Numbered from the stretch's first letter, positions 12,842 through 25,248 are shown. The stretch: 34,340 nucleotides of DNA from Thoreauomyces humboldtii (GCA_027596035.1 JADGJA010000170.1:1-34340); one strand, 5' to 3'. Numbers and translations are program-made. The notes: generated by a model from the letters alone, not told the origin.

Positions 12842-13491
12842 CTAAACTACAGCCAAAACGATTCCTCCGAGAACCGCGGCAAAGAGCACAGATACGCTCG
12901 TTGTGTCGGCGGCAGACTGGCCAGCTCCGCCGGGCGGCGGGGAAACGGTGCTGCTGGGAGAGGACACAGCGCTGGCGGTGTAGGTTACCGGTGCTGCGAC
13001 CGGAGCGACGGTAGCAGCCGCAGGTTGTGGGGAAGGGAGAAGGGACGCTGGAGCTGGAGTGGTCGGACTGACGTAGCCGTACGTCTGGGCATGTCGGGGA
13101 ATGTTAGGCCGAGCAGTGTGGGCAATGCACATGACCATTCATTGCTTCCACTCACCGCGCCACCCACGATAATTGACAATCTAGCATCCGCTATGTAAGC
13201 CGAAAAGTCCCCGATCTCACAATGGTAGAACTTCATATCAGCGCTCTCTTTGTCGGCCTCCGACCAGGCTCTTCCCGCGGCGTCGGCGCATGACTGCAGG
13301 TTCTTGAGATCCGCTTTCAATGGCTCGAAGCCGGCGCACTGACATTGGCTCACATTGGGGCAGGGGAAAGACGACGGGCGTCGAGCTTTAAGGTTGTTTG
13401 CGGTTGCTGTCGAAAACAGCGGCGGAGCGGCCGCTCTGGGGCATTGAGGTGTTGGCCGTGTAAAGACGCCCAGAAGGCCCAGTTTTTGCAT
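12842..13491 (-). CDS. Probable GPI-anchored cysteine-containing surface protein
   Basis: Two exons, about 13491-13156 and 13084-12842, with a 71-nt phase-0 intron; 192 residues if the ATG at 13491 is right. The body contains 'CPNVSQCQCAGFEPLKADL' and further Cys at 'LQSCADAAG' and 'FYHCEIGDFS'. After the intron comes a Pro/Ala/Ser/Thr-rich mucin-like stretch ('PQPAAATVAPVAAPVTYTAS'), then a small-residue omega-like site 'GAGQSAADTT' and a C-terminal hydrophobic tail ending VLFAAVLGGIVLAVV. That order is typical of fungal GPI proteins. The N-terminus (MQKLGLLGVFTRP...) is a poor signal peptide, so an upstream exon or another start is likely. Function unknown; wall or plasma-membrane location inferred. 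Confidence 0.62.
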
Positions 13492-13653
13492 GTGTTTTCA
13501 GAACCATCAAAAGTAGCCGGCTTTCTGATGAACATGTGTACTCTGCCCAACGCTCTGAGAGACCGAGAGGAGCAAGAGGAGCGCACCAGTATTATTGAAG
13601 AGGAAGAGACAAATACGAATGAATGTGAATGGGACGCGGGCGGCGGATATCGC

Positions 13654-15510
13654 TCATTTGACCTTCTCCACCTCCGCCAGGGCCTCCTCCCAGGCACTCA
13701 AGGATTTTTTACAAAAGTCACGCTGCGCAACCGCGTAACCGAGGAGGGTGTTCCTCAGATCCTTGATCTTGTCCATCTGGAACCTGTCCAGGTCCGTCTG
13801 GATCTCCTCGTTGGCTCCCTCGAGCTCGGCTCGACAGACCTCGCGTTGCGTCTCCACGACCGATATCCGCTCCTTTGTACGGGATATGTTGTTGCGACGC
13901 GTCATGGCGGGATCGTTGTCGATGAACGAGTTGATGGTCGCCATGAGACCTCCACCGCTCGCCGTGGTCGCCGTGCTCCCTCGACTCCCCTGTCGGGAAT
14001 GGCCCGACGCTCCCTCGGCGTTCAGGACCGCCGAGAGTCGCTGGGCCTCGGACTCGGACGCCTCGAGCTTCTGCAGGGTGCTCTGCTTGCGGATGAGCGA
14101 GTCGGACAGCGTCTCGTACTCGACGTGCTTCTTGTGTCGCCACTTTAGGAGCTTGTCCACCGCCTTGGAGTACTGCGTGTACTCTTGCAGCGGACCGCCA
14201 AAGTTGGACTCGAGCGCTCGCGACAGGGTGTTTGTGGCGGCGATGGTCGAGTCGACGGCTTGGCCGACCTGTTCGATGCCGTGAGCCAGGACGTTCTCGG
14301 ACAGAGACCACCCGTTGTATGCGGCTCCAAGATCAGCATACGTCCCCGCCATGTCGTCGAGATGTTTGACCATGCCCTTGTGGACTTTGTACGTGTGATT
14401 GACTTGCGAGGCGAACCGCGCAGTGTAATCTTCAGCGGAAACAAAGTGTGGATCTGAACGAAAGAGTTGCGGTGAGACGGCGAGATTTTGCGTGTTCGAA
14501 TTCCCGTGACCCTGCGTACCTGGTCGCTTTAACGAGCCCCGTTCGCTGACTTTGACAGACGTATCCTTCTGCTTCAAGTAATAGCTCAGGCCCGAGTCCG
14601 CCAGGATGTCGGCCCAGACAGCCCCACCCTCGAGGAACCGGTGAAACACGTGTTCCTCCCGCAGTACGGGATGCGCCGCTACACGATTCAAGAAGGACTG
14701 CAGCATGCGCTTCCGCTGTTCGATGATCTGAGGGTCCTCCTTTGCTTTCTTCGGTTTCGCGGCGTAATCCGCCACCGAGTGCTTCTCGGGGATTGGCGGT
14801 ACGACGCATGTCGGATGAAGTTTCGTGAGGAGCTTTCGGAATCCCTCGAACTCAGAGTAGCGATGCTTGCTTTCGAGCTGGAGCGAGTCATCGTTGAAGC
14901 GGGTGTGGATGATGTATGCGATGTAGGATCCGCCAGCCATGTCATTGCTCTTCAGGGCTTGTTCTATGACGATCACGGGACGGACTTCCTCTCCGGGGAG
15001 CCCAGATTTTGCTGGGAGAAAAGCACTAGGCTCACATGTGTGCAAGACGCGATCGAGCTGGCAGCATGGACCAGTCTGAGTGGAAAGCCCCAAGCGGTTA
15101 GGCCGCGTATTCTGATTTGCGCAAGAGATGCCAAGCGTACCTTCTTTCGCTTTTCGTCCGCACGACCAAAGATATTCCCGATCGTTGAAACGCGTGGAGG
15201 TGAATTGTCCATGGAAGCTGCGCTATCCTCTTCGTCCGTATGTTCGCCGGAGTAGCTCATGGGAGGCCCAGCGTGATTAGAGGGTGGTTCGACAAAAGCT
15301 GCAGACAAGGGACGACGACTGCTTCAAAACATATATATTGTCAACACCATGGTCGCAAAAAGCTTAGCTCCTAGACACTGCTTACCTAGTGGGACGGTCC
15401 TGCGGAAATGCGTCAGGGTTGGCGTTATCGTGACGGCCGGTTAACGGGTCCGGCGGTGGTGGTGTCTGGCGAGAGTTGGCAGACCGTAGGAGTGATGGGC
15501 CGATGAGCAT
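13654..15510 (-). CDS. PX-BAR sorting nexin, Snx41/Atg20 type
   Basis: Exons 15510-15386, 15318-15141, 15030-14520 and 14453-13654; 537 residues with consistent phases. An acidic, low-complexity N-terminus ('SGEHTDEEDSAASMDNSPPR') precedes a PX domain from about residue 110 ('EEVRPVIVIEQALKSNDMAG', 'KHRYSEFEGFRKLLTKLHP', 'VVPPIPEKHS'). The PX domain binds endosomal PI3P. Next comes 'LQSFLNRVAAHPVLREEHVF' and then a long helical BAR-like region to the C-terminus ('VDKLLKWRHKKHVEYETLSD', 'FCKKSLSAWEEALAEVEKVK'). Snx41 and Atg20 pair with Snx4 in endosome-to-Golgi recycling and selective autophagy. The acceptor of the 15140-15031 intron is the least certain (tgtgag at 15032-15031 keeps phase). 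The ATG at 15510 is the first in the spliced leader. Confidence 0.88.
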
Positions 15511-16072
15511 ACCGCAAGGATCGCGCAAGAGCTGGTTCAACGCGATATATTGCTGAAGCAAACAGACAAGAGGAAGACCTAGGCGGCGGCGTAGACGGTG
15601 AAGCACTGGAAGCTGTGAGTGAAAGAGAATCTTCAGAACTTCAAAAAGATGACGTTTTGGCGTAGCAAAAACACTATTTACCGTTGATGAAGAGAGACGA
15701 GTGGACGATAGAAAGTGGTGAAGAGGCGCTATGCACGTTGGTTCGTTGGAAGGTGAATGGGATGATGGAGTATTATAGGTCGGGGGGGCGGCGGCGTGCG
15801 TCGTGGAGAACAGCCGTCACCGAGGCAAGCGGCGATGACACACGCACCAGACACGGACACGGACACGGACACCGGCGAAGGGTCGCAATTTCGCAAAGCA
15901 TCTCCACCCGGCAGACCCTGCGCGTCGGTAATAATAACGAGCATCTTGGTCAACAAGGGTCTCCCCGTTCTATTTCTCGAAGCACAGCAAGCACGCTCCT
16001 GGTCTCGTTTTCATCCTCGTTGCATCGCCACGCCAAGCAACTCCTTGACGCAACCTCTCCCACGGCCATTTC
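15511..16072. other. Divergent promoter region, sorting nexin / small membrane protein
   Basis: 562 bp between divergent start codons. It contains the sorting-nexin 5'UTR with its intron and a short GGACAC hexanucleotide repeat (three perfect copies, 15855-15872). No other gene seen. Confidence 0.5.
15613..15681 (-). other. 5'UTR intron of the Snx41/Atg20 gene
   Basis: Predicted 69-nt intron with donor gtaaat at 15681 and acceptor cactcacag ending at 15613, upstream of the first ATG (15510). A TATA-like ataata lies near 15776-15771 on the minus strand. Supported by splice signals only. Confidence 0.45.
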
Positions 16073-16603
16073 ATGGACACTGCCATCAAGGCGGCGAGCA
16101 GCGCTGCAACGTATGCTGTCTCGATCGCACTCGTATGCGCAAGCATAGCCCTGGGTACGCAGTAGAAGGAAGAGACGGGAGACACCTCACAATACAGGGG
16201 AGAAGGCATCTCGCTGGACCGGACGCATTCGACTGAACGAGCTTCTGCTCTCTTTTTCCATTTCTACTCGGGAACGTCTCTTTTCGGCATCCCCTCCTCT
16301 CGTGCTGCAGCCTGGTGCGTAGCGTGGAAGCTGATACTTCACCAGATACCCATCTTCCGCGACATTGCCAGCGGTCTCGGACTCGCTCCACCGAAACCCA
16401 AGGCACCGAGGAAGGGCGACCGATGGAAGCAGTACGGAGCAGCGCGAAGAGGAATTCAGACGACGAGCCCACCGGGGAGTCCGGACGCTGTGCGTCCGCA
16501 GCAAGGGCAGCGGGAAGGGGACGAGGACGGGGAAGACCACCAGAGGAAACGGACCCCGCGACGCGTTTCGTTCGGAGCCATAGGACCAGAACCCCATTCT
16601 TGA
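16073..16603 (+). CDS. Small single-pass membrane protein, unrecognised
   Basis: Two exons, 16073-16154 and 16311-16603, joined over a 156-nt gtacgc...gctgcag intron; 124 residues in continuous phase. The N-terminal third is a clean hydrophobic helix (about residues 13-36, 'YAVSIALVCASIALAWCVAW'), followed by KLILHQIPIFRDIASGLGLA. A Pro/Lys/Arg-rich, then acidic, polar tail runs to the stop ('PPKPKAPRKGDRW', 'GDEDGEDHQRKRTPRR'). This looks like a membrane-anchored protein with a basic soluble tail. It is convergent with the F-box-like gene, only 23 bp between stops. Neither exon is long enough to stand out alone; the case rests on the ATG, the hydrophobic exon 1, good splice sites and an exon 2 that stays open for 97 codons. 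I know no family. Confidence 0.55.
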
Positions 16604-16626
16604 GCGATATGTATTTTGTGTTTTCC

Positions 16627-17289
16627 TTATTTATCGTACAATGGAACAGTCGCCTTCACGAGAACATCTCCCACCGGCCTAGAGATGGAGATGATGGCGT
16701 CCTGGAAACGTCGTTGGAGTTCGAGGTAGTCCGCAGTGGTGGGCATGGCGGCGGTGAGATCGCACGCGCGGCGCTGGAGCATGGTGCCCCGGAAGACGAT
16801 GCGACAGAAGCGGGCGGCCCATTCCAGACCGTAGCGATGTACGCTCCACGCGTAAGTCAACTGTTCCCTGGTTGTGACGGCCACGGGACTCGAGATCGAC
16901 GTGAGCTCGTTAAAGATCGTCCATCCATCAAGGACGTTTACAACATGCAAGAGTTGTGCGCGTAAGAACCAGCTGAGGGCATCCCAAATCCAATTGCGCA
17001 TGTCGAATGCAAGGAACCCTGTGAGAGTAGTGTATTCCATGGGCAGTCCTAGGAGCGAGCTTGCACGGATGCTAGCTATCCACGCGTCTGGGTCATTGAG
17101 CGGAGAAATGCCACCAAAGTGCAGAGCGTGCCACTTTTGCCTTGGGGTGAGCGGTGCCAGTGCCAGACGATTGCGCTGCGAAGTTTGAGAGAGATGAAGG
17201 AAGTCGTCGACGGAGGAGAGATTGAGGGCTATCTGAGCCGTGAGTTCCGGAGGAAGATCGCCAAGGTCGGCGCTGAGGTTGGGTGCCAT
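16627..17289 (-). CDS. F-box-like domain protein, single exon
   Basis: Uninterrupted 220-residue frame, ATG 17289 to TAA 16627. The N-terminus 'LGDLPPELTAQIALNLSSVD' followed by 'FLHLSQTSQRNRLAL' fits an F-box helix set, which would bind Skp1 in an SCF ubiquitin ligase. The remainder is Trp/Leu-rich ('WIWDALSWFLRAQLLHVVNV', 'YGLEWAARFCRIVF') as in many basidiomycete F-box-like proteins, which form large lineage-specific families. No LRR, WD or other substrate-binding repeats are visible. It has no introns, unlike most neighbours. Substrate unknown. Confidence 0.72.
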   Translation of the reverse strand: MAPNLSADLGDLPPELTAQIALNLSSVDDFLHLSQTSQRNRLALAPLTPRQKWHALHFGGISPLNDPDAWIASIRASSLLGLPMEYTTLTGFLAFDMRNWIWDALSWFLRAQLLHVVNVLDGWTIFNELTSISSPVAVTTREQLTYAWSVHRYGLEWAARFCRIVFRGTMLQRRACDLTAAMPTTADYLELQRRFQDAIISISRPVGDVLVKATVPLYDK

Positions 17290-17895
17290 GCTGCGTATAT
17301 AGGGATGAGACGATGACAGTGTGGGGGGTTTGATGCCGGGGGAGAGGATGGCTCAAACATGCACGGCGATATGACTGACATATGATGTACGGTAACACCA
17401 AAGAGAACGACCCAGCTCATCCACACCCCACACCTGTGTGAGTCATGCACACCCTGGCACATCATCCGTACACCGCAAAGTTTCTATGGGTTGTGGAAAC
17501 ATGTCCCGCAGAAAGGATAAGCAAAGCGAGATTGCCGAGTCAAAAGCTCGTTATTCAACATCACAGAGGTAAAAAAAAATGGGGGGGATACAAAAATACG
17601 GGTGCGCGCCAACGCTCAAACATCATCCATAAAGGGAAGGAGGGATGCAAATGGGAGGGGAATATCTGAGCGGGCGCTCCCGGGGTGGTGCGGACGGGAT
17701 AGGGAAGATTGATTGGGTGGGATAATGACAGGGTCACGGGTTTTGCCGGGTTGTCTGACCGTGCGACGGACGAACCCCAGCGATGCGAACCCTGAAGTGA
17801 GGGGTAAAAATCAACAGAAGAAAATGAGAAACGCGGGCGAGCCAATAAGTAACTCGCGCGTCGATGACAATGAAAAGGTGTGAGGAAAGCGTTGA
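17290..17895. other. Intergenic region, F-box-like promoter and Sfp1-like 3' flank
   Basis: 606 bp with both flanking genes on the minus strand. The same frame as the zinc-finger gene stays open through 18026-17561, but this is read-through of an intron and 3'UTR, not coding. A short poly-A run lies at 17571-17579. No gene seen. Confidence 0.5.
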
Positions 17896-19419
17896 TCAGC
17901 AGGCGCCGAGTAGCGAGATGTGCGCGTGTTCGATGTGATACTGGGAAAAGTAAAGGATGAGCCTTCCGTTCCTCGTGGTATGCGGGTTCGTGGTATGCGG
18001 GGCTGACAAACGAATAAAGCCTTACCTTTAGCCCATTGAGGTTTTTGTACCGTTTGCCGCACTCAGGGACTGTGCACTGATAAGGCTTGTGAATGATGTT
18101 GTTCATCTCTGGGTCGCCCGTGTCTTCGCAGTGTCCGTGCTGCATGTGGTATTTCAACCCGCCAGGGTTCTTGTAAGCTTTCGCACATCCCGCTACCTTG
18201 CACTTGTACGGCCGATCATCTCTTGGTAGCGCATCTTCGGATGTGACCGACATGCCATCGATCGATATGGCCGATGATTGAGCGACCAGAGGCGAGTCGA
18301 CATTGGAGAGAGCGGAAGTGAGGGAAGGTGGTGAAGGCATGGTGAGAGGTTGTATGTTGAGTGCGGCGGCGATGGATTGTGATGTTAATGAAGCTGGAGC
18401 GGTGGGGCCTGACGATGCGGCAGCAACGGATGCCACAGCCGGAGACGTCGACGGTGCAGCTGGCACCGCGGTGGGAGTGGGCACAGCGGCACCGGTGATT
18501 TGAATGGACGGAAGAGGGACAGGAGTTGGCGTCGCGGCCACAACAACAGGTGTAAGCGGTGCTTCATCGATGTCCATGTCGGTAACCATCTGCGTTGGCC
18601 CATCAGCACTGAATGGGATGACGGGATTCTGCTCATGGTGAGCCGGCCGGACCTTCTTGACGCGAGTGGACGTAGGACCTGATGGAACTCGTTTTCGGAT
18701 TACGGACGTATCGAAAGCCGACGTTGCAGAGCCTACACGGTTACTGATTCTATAATCCTCGGAGTAGATGTCTGAGAGAGCCACCGCTGGTGTTTCGCTT
18801 GACGATTGACACTGGAGAACGTGAGACTTCAGATACATGTCGCTGAAGGTCGGAGGCGAAGCACTGTCGCCATCGCTGATGTCTGTGTCCATGTCATCCA
18901 TGCTCTCGAACTCAAAAGGAAGATCTTCGTCCTCGTCGACATCAGACTCGACGCGTACGTGACACTCCTCAAAGTGTTGTAGCAAGTCATGCAGGTTGCC
19001 TAGGTTGACTCCGCAGCAGAAGAAGTCTTTGCAGAAGTTGTCCTCGAGTCCTGCAAAGTGAGCTAGATCTCGCGATGGCGACGCTGCCATAGCCGGCGAT
19101 CGTGCGCCAAATTGAAAGTTGTAGACGCTACGAGGAGACGGTTGCAACAGGACAGGTAAGTCGGGATTGAGGACGATACGTGAGAAAGTCTTGCTGGCAC
19201 TTACTCGAGATGACCGTCGCGTGTGAAACTGCTTCTTCCGTAGCTGCCAGAAAAAGACCCACGGCCGAAGCTGGTGCCAAAGGATTTTCCAAGACTGCCG
19301 ATCAATGAGAATCGTCGTCGATACGTCTCGTGCCCGTGGGCGTGCCCGTGACCATGACCAGATGCGGCTACCGTTGACGAGCACGCCATCGGCATGGCAA
19401 CGTCAACGGCGGGCATGTT
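17896..19419 (-). CDS. Sfp1-like C2H2 zinc-finger transcription factor
   Basis: Exons 19419-19205, 19127-18026 and 17940-17896 (introns 77 and 85 nt); 453 residues in consistent phase. The N-terminus carries a His-Gly run and an RRRFSLIGSLGKSFG block. Near residue 101 is 'DNFCKDFFCCGVNLGNLHDL', continuing to 'LLQHFEECHV', the degenerate N-terminal finger typical of the Sfp1 family, followed by an acidic stretch. A long Ala/Pro/Thr/Val-rich linker leads to two C-terminal C2H2 fingers: 'YKCKVAGCAKAYKNPGGLKY' and 'YQCTVPECGKRYKNLNGLK' plus YHIEHAH. The last intron splits the second finger exactly before its histidines, and only eight residues follow the last finger histidine. Sfp1 links nutrient/TOR signalling to ribosome biogenesis and cell size; here inferred from family. 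ATG 19419 is the first in-frame ATG; an upstream exon is possible. Confidence 0.86.
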
Positions 19420-22192
19420 GTTGTTTGCGGTTCCGACGAAGGAGGTGGAAGCGGAACCGTGTGGGAGGATTGGGTAAAAGTACGGAGGCGCCACGGCGGG
19501 CAGTCGTGAAGAAAAGCCGTTGCGAGAGGACGACTCAGGGATTTGGGGAGGTAGGTGAGAACAGGAGACGCCTTTTGGCAAGGGAGGGCGGGCACGAGAC
19601 CGGAGACCGATGTAACGTTGTAAGCGAACCGATGTGTCGCGTTCGCGTGAGAAGGTAGGGCGAGAATGAGCAGCGCGTCTGTGACGTTAGACGTTATAAG
19701 AGCGAAGAGGGCTGTACAGCACACACAAAGAGAGGAAAGGGTTAGAAGGTACGACTCAAATGTGTGGAAGGGGGAGAGAGAGAAACAGGGACAAGAAGGG
19801 ACGAGGACCGTGACGGTGACAAAGGGGACGGACGGCACAGCGACTGCCTCACACAACGCGCACAGCACTCTCCCCCTTTCTGCTCCCCACCGTGTACGCC
19901 GTGGGCGTGAGTGTGAATGCGGTGGATTCCTTCCATGAAGAGAGGCAGAAAACTCAAGGGGTGACGGAAGCCGTGCACCTCGTTGGGTGGACGAGAACCA
20001 CGACCCAAGGTGGAGACTGTGCAAAAGGTACGTGTGCGACAGCCCCCCTCTCAATTTCCGCGCTTCCTGGTCGTCGGCACGCACGTCGAGTGTCTGCCGC
20101 AGATATCCACCCCACCTCCCCTCCTCTCGCTCCGCGCAGTCGTCCAAGCGGGGCTCATCGATATCCCCGCCTCCATCCCTCGGGGGGTGCCAGCGCCACG
20201 CCGTGCCACTTACGTTACTAGAAGTGTCTTCTCTCCTGATATTTGAGGATCCTGCTGGAGTAGCCAGCCGAGCTGGATGTAGGAATGTTGAGACGACGAC
20301 GCGCGGGAAGGGGGCAAGGAGGGGAAGCGGAAGATGACAAGTGTGTTTTGAGGTGAGAGAGGAGGCGGAGAGTAAATTTGATGGGGCGGGAGATTTAGCC
20401 GGAGACCCAGAGCAAGAAGGACGAGTTACTGTAAGATGCGAGACGAGCGACGGGTGAAGGGGACCTCGTCTTGTCTATTAGAGTATTCGATATGGGTCAC
20501 CGGGAGGGAGGAAGGAAGGACGAGGAGGAGGGGATGTGGGATCAGGGTCGCGCGTAATAACACATGCGGTTATGTGTTCTCGAGAGGTGTGTGAGAAGGA
20601 GGGGAACGAGTGGCAAACGGAGGGAAGGGGAAGAAGGGTCCTCCTGGGGGGTGGGGTGGGTTGACAGAGAGAGCGAGAGAGAGCGTCTTTTCGGCCAAAG
20701 GTCCACACCTCGCGAAGGGGTTCCTCTCTCTCTCTCCTTCCTTTCGCGATGAGAAAGGAAACTTTTTTTTTTTAAACAACTAGGACGTGTACCGGGGATG
20801 CGGAAACTGATGACCGTGAACCGACAACCAGGCTTCCCACCGGTGCGACCACTGGAAAATCGGCGGATGGCGTTTTTAGGGCGGTCAGTGACCCTCGGCT
20901 CTCGCGCACTGCTTGTTTCAGCTCCCTTTTCCCATCCGGTCAGCGACGACTGCGAGCTGCCCTGATGTGGCTGCTGGCTCTGTGGCTGGGCATTGTTGTT
21001 GAGCATTGTTCCTCCCATCCGAAGCATTTTGCCGGTCTGCCCCCGTTCAACTCTCATCATTCTCCGTCCATCCCCGCGGCACCTTGCTTTGCTCCCCCAT
21101 CTGCTGTCGGTTTGGCATGTGTCAACGCCTCTACCGCGGTGCACAGAAAATATTCATCAAAGTTTTAGAAAGACTTCGATGATCTTTGTGTGCCCGTCCG
21201 CCGCGCTCCATGGACTGCCTGACAATTTTTTGGCGACATCTCGGCAGCGGGGAGGGGTGTCACGGTGGGTGGACCCAAGGGAAACCAAACCCAGGGGCCA
21301 GGGCCGCATCGATGTAACGGTAGCCGTTCGCTGATAACGAAAAGCGACATCGCACGCTCTCACCACGCACCACGCGCCGAGTGACAGTTTGACGTTCTCT
21401 GCCGGTGCTGCACAACCGAGAGCATCTCCCCCGTGGAGGAGAGGATTCGCAGTGGCCTTCGCCCCTGTACTGTTCTGTCTGTCCTGTGCAGGACTGGGCA
21501 CTGTAAAACGAGCTGCCCCCCTGGGAGAGAGCTTCGTATCAGCTCTGGGGTTGTGTGCCCGGTGACCTCGTCGTTACCCGGTGGCTTTAAAACAAGTGCG
21601 AGGGGTGTACTGGGACATGTACAGTACTGGTGTGCCGTTGCCCGCAAGTTTTTCATGGTGGAGACGACCACATCGTGGAGTCAAGAGATGAACGCCGGTG
21701 GTTACGCATATGTACATAGTACACAGTCCTGTATGTAGTAAACACTCGTGATTTGTGAGGGAAACGCGCGTGAGCATATGTGTTTGGGCTGGTTGCTGGC
21801 TTGCCTTGCTTACGTCTCATTTCTGTGGGTGGGAAAGGGCAGGGACACCTTTCCTCATCGCGCCTCCCCCCGACGCTTCGCCAGGCGGCCCCACATCCCC
21901 GCAAGCCATTGTCCCAGCACTCATCACAACACCTTCCCTTCGCATACGAACTCTAAGCAGTCTTGTCCGCACCACCTCAACTCGTCCTCACGCTCTCAGG
22001 TCACGTCGCATCTCGCCTCGTCATTTCTTCCGGAGCCAGCTGCCGTTATCGTGTCCGTTTCTTTGGCAAGCTGCGCGCGCGTTCCCGACACGCCCCTCTC
22101 CACTCCGTCAGGTCACTCTCTGCGTTCCCTTGCAAGCCAGAACCGCCCTCCGGAGATTATACTTGTCGCAAACTGACGTTTGAGTCGACGCC
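19420..22192. other. Large gene-free divergent spacer, Sfp1-like / Rsr1
   Basis: 2.77 kb between divergent start codons, the longest gap in the window. It has pyrimidine/purine tracts (about 20640-20750), a T-run at 20763-20774, and several GC-rich stretches. No frame here shows domain content, a plausible set of splice sites, or an RNA-gene signature that I recognise. Long 5' leaders for either flanking regulator are plausible. Confidence 0.5.
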
Positions 22193-23237
<1,045 letters not shown>

Positions 23238-23734
23238 ACTCGACACTTCCCGAAGTATCTTCCGAGAAGGAAGTACCACTTCCAGATGCGCTCACATATC
23301 AAACTTACAACCATGGCGAGCGGCGATGGAAAGGATTCGGATAGGGGTTCGGGGGGTTTTCTTTTCCTTTGATCGTCGTCTCGGGGCCGAGGGACAACGA
23401 GCCGTTTTACCGTTTTGAACCTGTCCTTGCTAAAGGATGACGTAGATCTCCTTCGCTTTTTCAAACACTACTGTTCTTTCTGACCGCCCTTACTCGAGCT
23501 TTGCCGTGGATTTAAATAAGGGTTGGAGTATCCTTTCGAAAGCGGACGCCGCCTGCAGGCCTGTCGAACGAACGGCGGCGCCATTTGCGTACGGTAATAG
23601 GCTGATTCTCCATCCTCTCCCACCTAGTCTCGGGACCCGCAATCGCTGAACGAACGACGGACGTCATTCTGAAAGATCTACATCCTGAGCAACAGCCGAT
23701 CTCTCCTCAACTTGGCAACCTTTCCGTGCGTGAC
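23238..23734. other. Intergenic region, Rsr1 3' flank and BTB promoter
   Basis: About 500 bp between tandem plus-strand genes. The BTB frame is open upstream of its ATG back to roughly 23650, but without an ATG. No other feature seen. Confidence 0.45.
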
Positions 23735-25248
23735 ATGGGCGGCATTGTCGGCACAGCACCGCCTTTAAACGGGAAGGCTGAGCGCATCCCGCAACGACCT
23801 TTGAACGAACCGATGCGTACTGGTGAAAGTGCGCTTGATTTGCTCAACGACTATTCGTCGAGCGACGTAACCCTGGACGTCAACGATCTTTTCGTTCACT
23901 TCGTTCACTGGGACTATCTTGTGCGTGTAGAGTTACTTCCGAGCCCAGCAGCATTTTGCTGGAAGTCAATTGGGTAGCGTTATAAAGGTAATGACCCCAC
24001 CTCTGTATTCGGCTACTTCTCCATCTCATGCGGGCTTGGCGCGCATATAGATCTCTCTTCCTTCCCCGAACTACGTCAATGTGTTGGATATCTTGCGTCA
24101 CATCTATGTGACCGACCCGACGAGCGACAGAAAGTCACCAATCGTCCCAGCTCGTCTGTTTGAAGCTCCATACATCCTGTCTACGCTCCGCAACTCGTCC
24201 TTGCTTCACATGACAAACCTAGTCAACGAGTGTCACGAACGAATCATGTCACGCTACTTCCCGGACAGACTTCGAGAGCTTCCCGGCTTTGCAATTGGGA
24301 TTTTGGAGGAACCCTTTCTCGGTGAAATGATAAAAGCAGCGACCGGCTGGGCTTTGCCGGAATCTGCCGGTAAGCGGCTGTCCAGGACGGGAAAGAGTGA
24401 GATCGCAATCCTTTCCTATCCTTTTCGACACAATCCTTGCAGACTACAAGAAGCTGTGGAAAGTTGTCATCGCATGGATCGACAACGGAGCCGCAGCGGA
24501 AGGCGAGTCCTCTGAGTTGACACAGAGTGAGATCGTTGAGATGGTGAAGACCCTCGAAATTCCGACAGAGTACACGTCGTTTGACCTCTTGAAGGAGTTA
24601 CACAACGAGTATCCTACGGCGATGCAAACGCTCTTGCCAATCTTTCTGGAGCTTCCAACGACTCTGCCTGGCAGAGAATCGTGGAGACTTCACATTGATC
24701 ATGTGCTTCCTCTTCCGCCGAACATCAAGCAGGATCTAAAAAATGCCGTATTCGTATTCTGCGCACCCCCGTTTGAGAACCATATCATCCGCATTGATGG
24801 AATTTCATGGGGGTAGGTCTGAAGAGATGTCATGTGTGAATGTATGTGATCGCTAGGGATTTACTGACCGTTCGATCCGAGACACTTGTCATTCGATAGC
24901 ACGTCGTCGCTAAGGCTGCACAGGGTGACGTTCTCGATCACTCGCTTGCCACCGTTGGACACTCTTTACTCGTCTCCATCGTTGGACATGCTATATGCCG
25001 TTGGTCTCATCAACGGCGAGGATGAGATTGTTCACGTTTGCCGCGGTCAGTAGTCGAATTTTTGCGATCTATGATCATTCGCCTGACCCTGATTTTCTAA
25101 TTGTCAACTAGGAATGGTCAAAGGGCATGGCCCACGAAACCCGCAAACTATCTACGCCCCCAAAACCATGCCTGTTAGCCGAACGCACAAGGCCATTCTC
25201 TGGTGTCGTCTGGTTGACCGGAGAGGTCGACCCAGTTGGGTTTCGTAA
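23735..25248 (+). CDS. BTB/POZ domain protein; apparent 1-nt frameshift in the BTB domain
   Basis: Exons 23735-23987, 24051-24369, 24443-24812, 24900-25045 and 25112-25248; introns of 63-87 nt. The N-terminal BTB fold is visible as 'SSSDVTLDVNDLFVHFVHWD', 'SYFRAQQHFAGSQLGSVIK', then 'ISLPSPNYVNVLDILRHIYV' and 'LFEAPYILSTLRNSSLLHM', the usual BTB order. Between DYL and SYFRAQ the frame moves by one base (near 23921-23931), so exon 1 is 253 nt where a multiple of three is needed. The C-terminal ~300 residues ('DYKKLWKVVIAWID', 'VFVFCAPPFENHIIRIDGIS', 'DMLYAVGLINGEDEIVHVC') resemble no domain I can name. BTB proteins dimerise and often recruit Cul3. The frameshift may be a sequence error, or the gene may be damaged. 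Convergent with the monooxygenase (145 bp between stops). Confidence 0.72.

Noticed and set aside
17561..18025. Open extension of the Sfp1-like zinc-finger frame to about 607 residues.
   Set aside because: Reading through destroys the second zinc finger. Splicing at 18026/17940 restores YHIEHAH and stops soon after, so the extension is intron plus 3'UTR.
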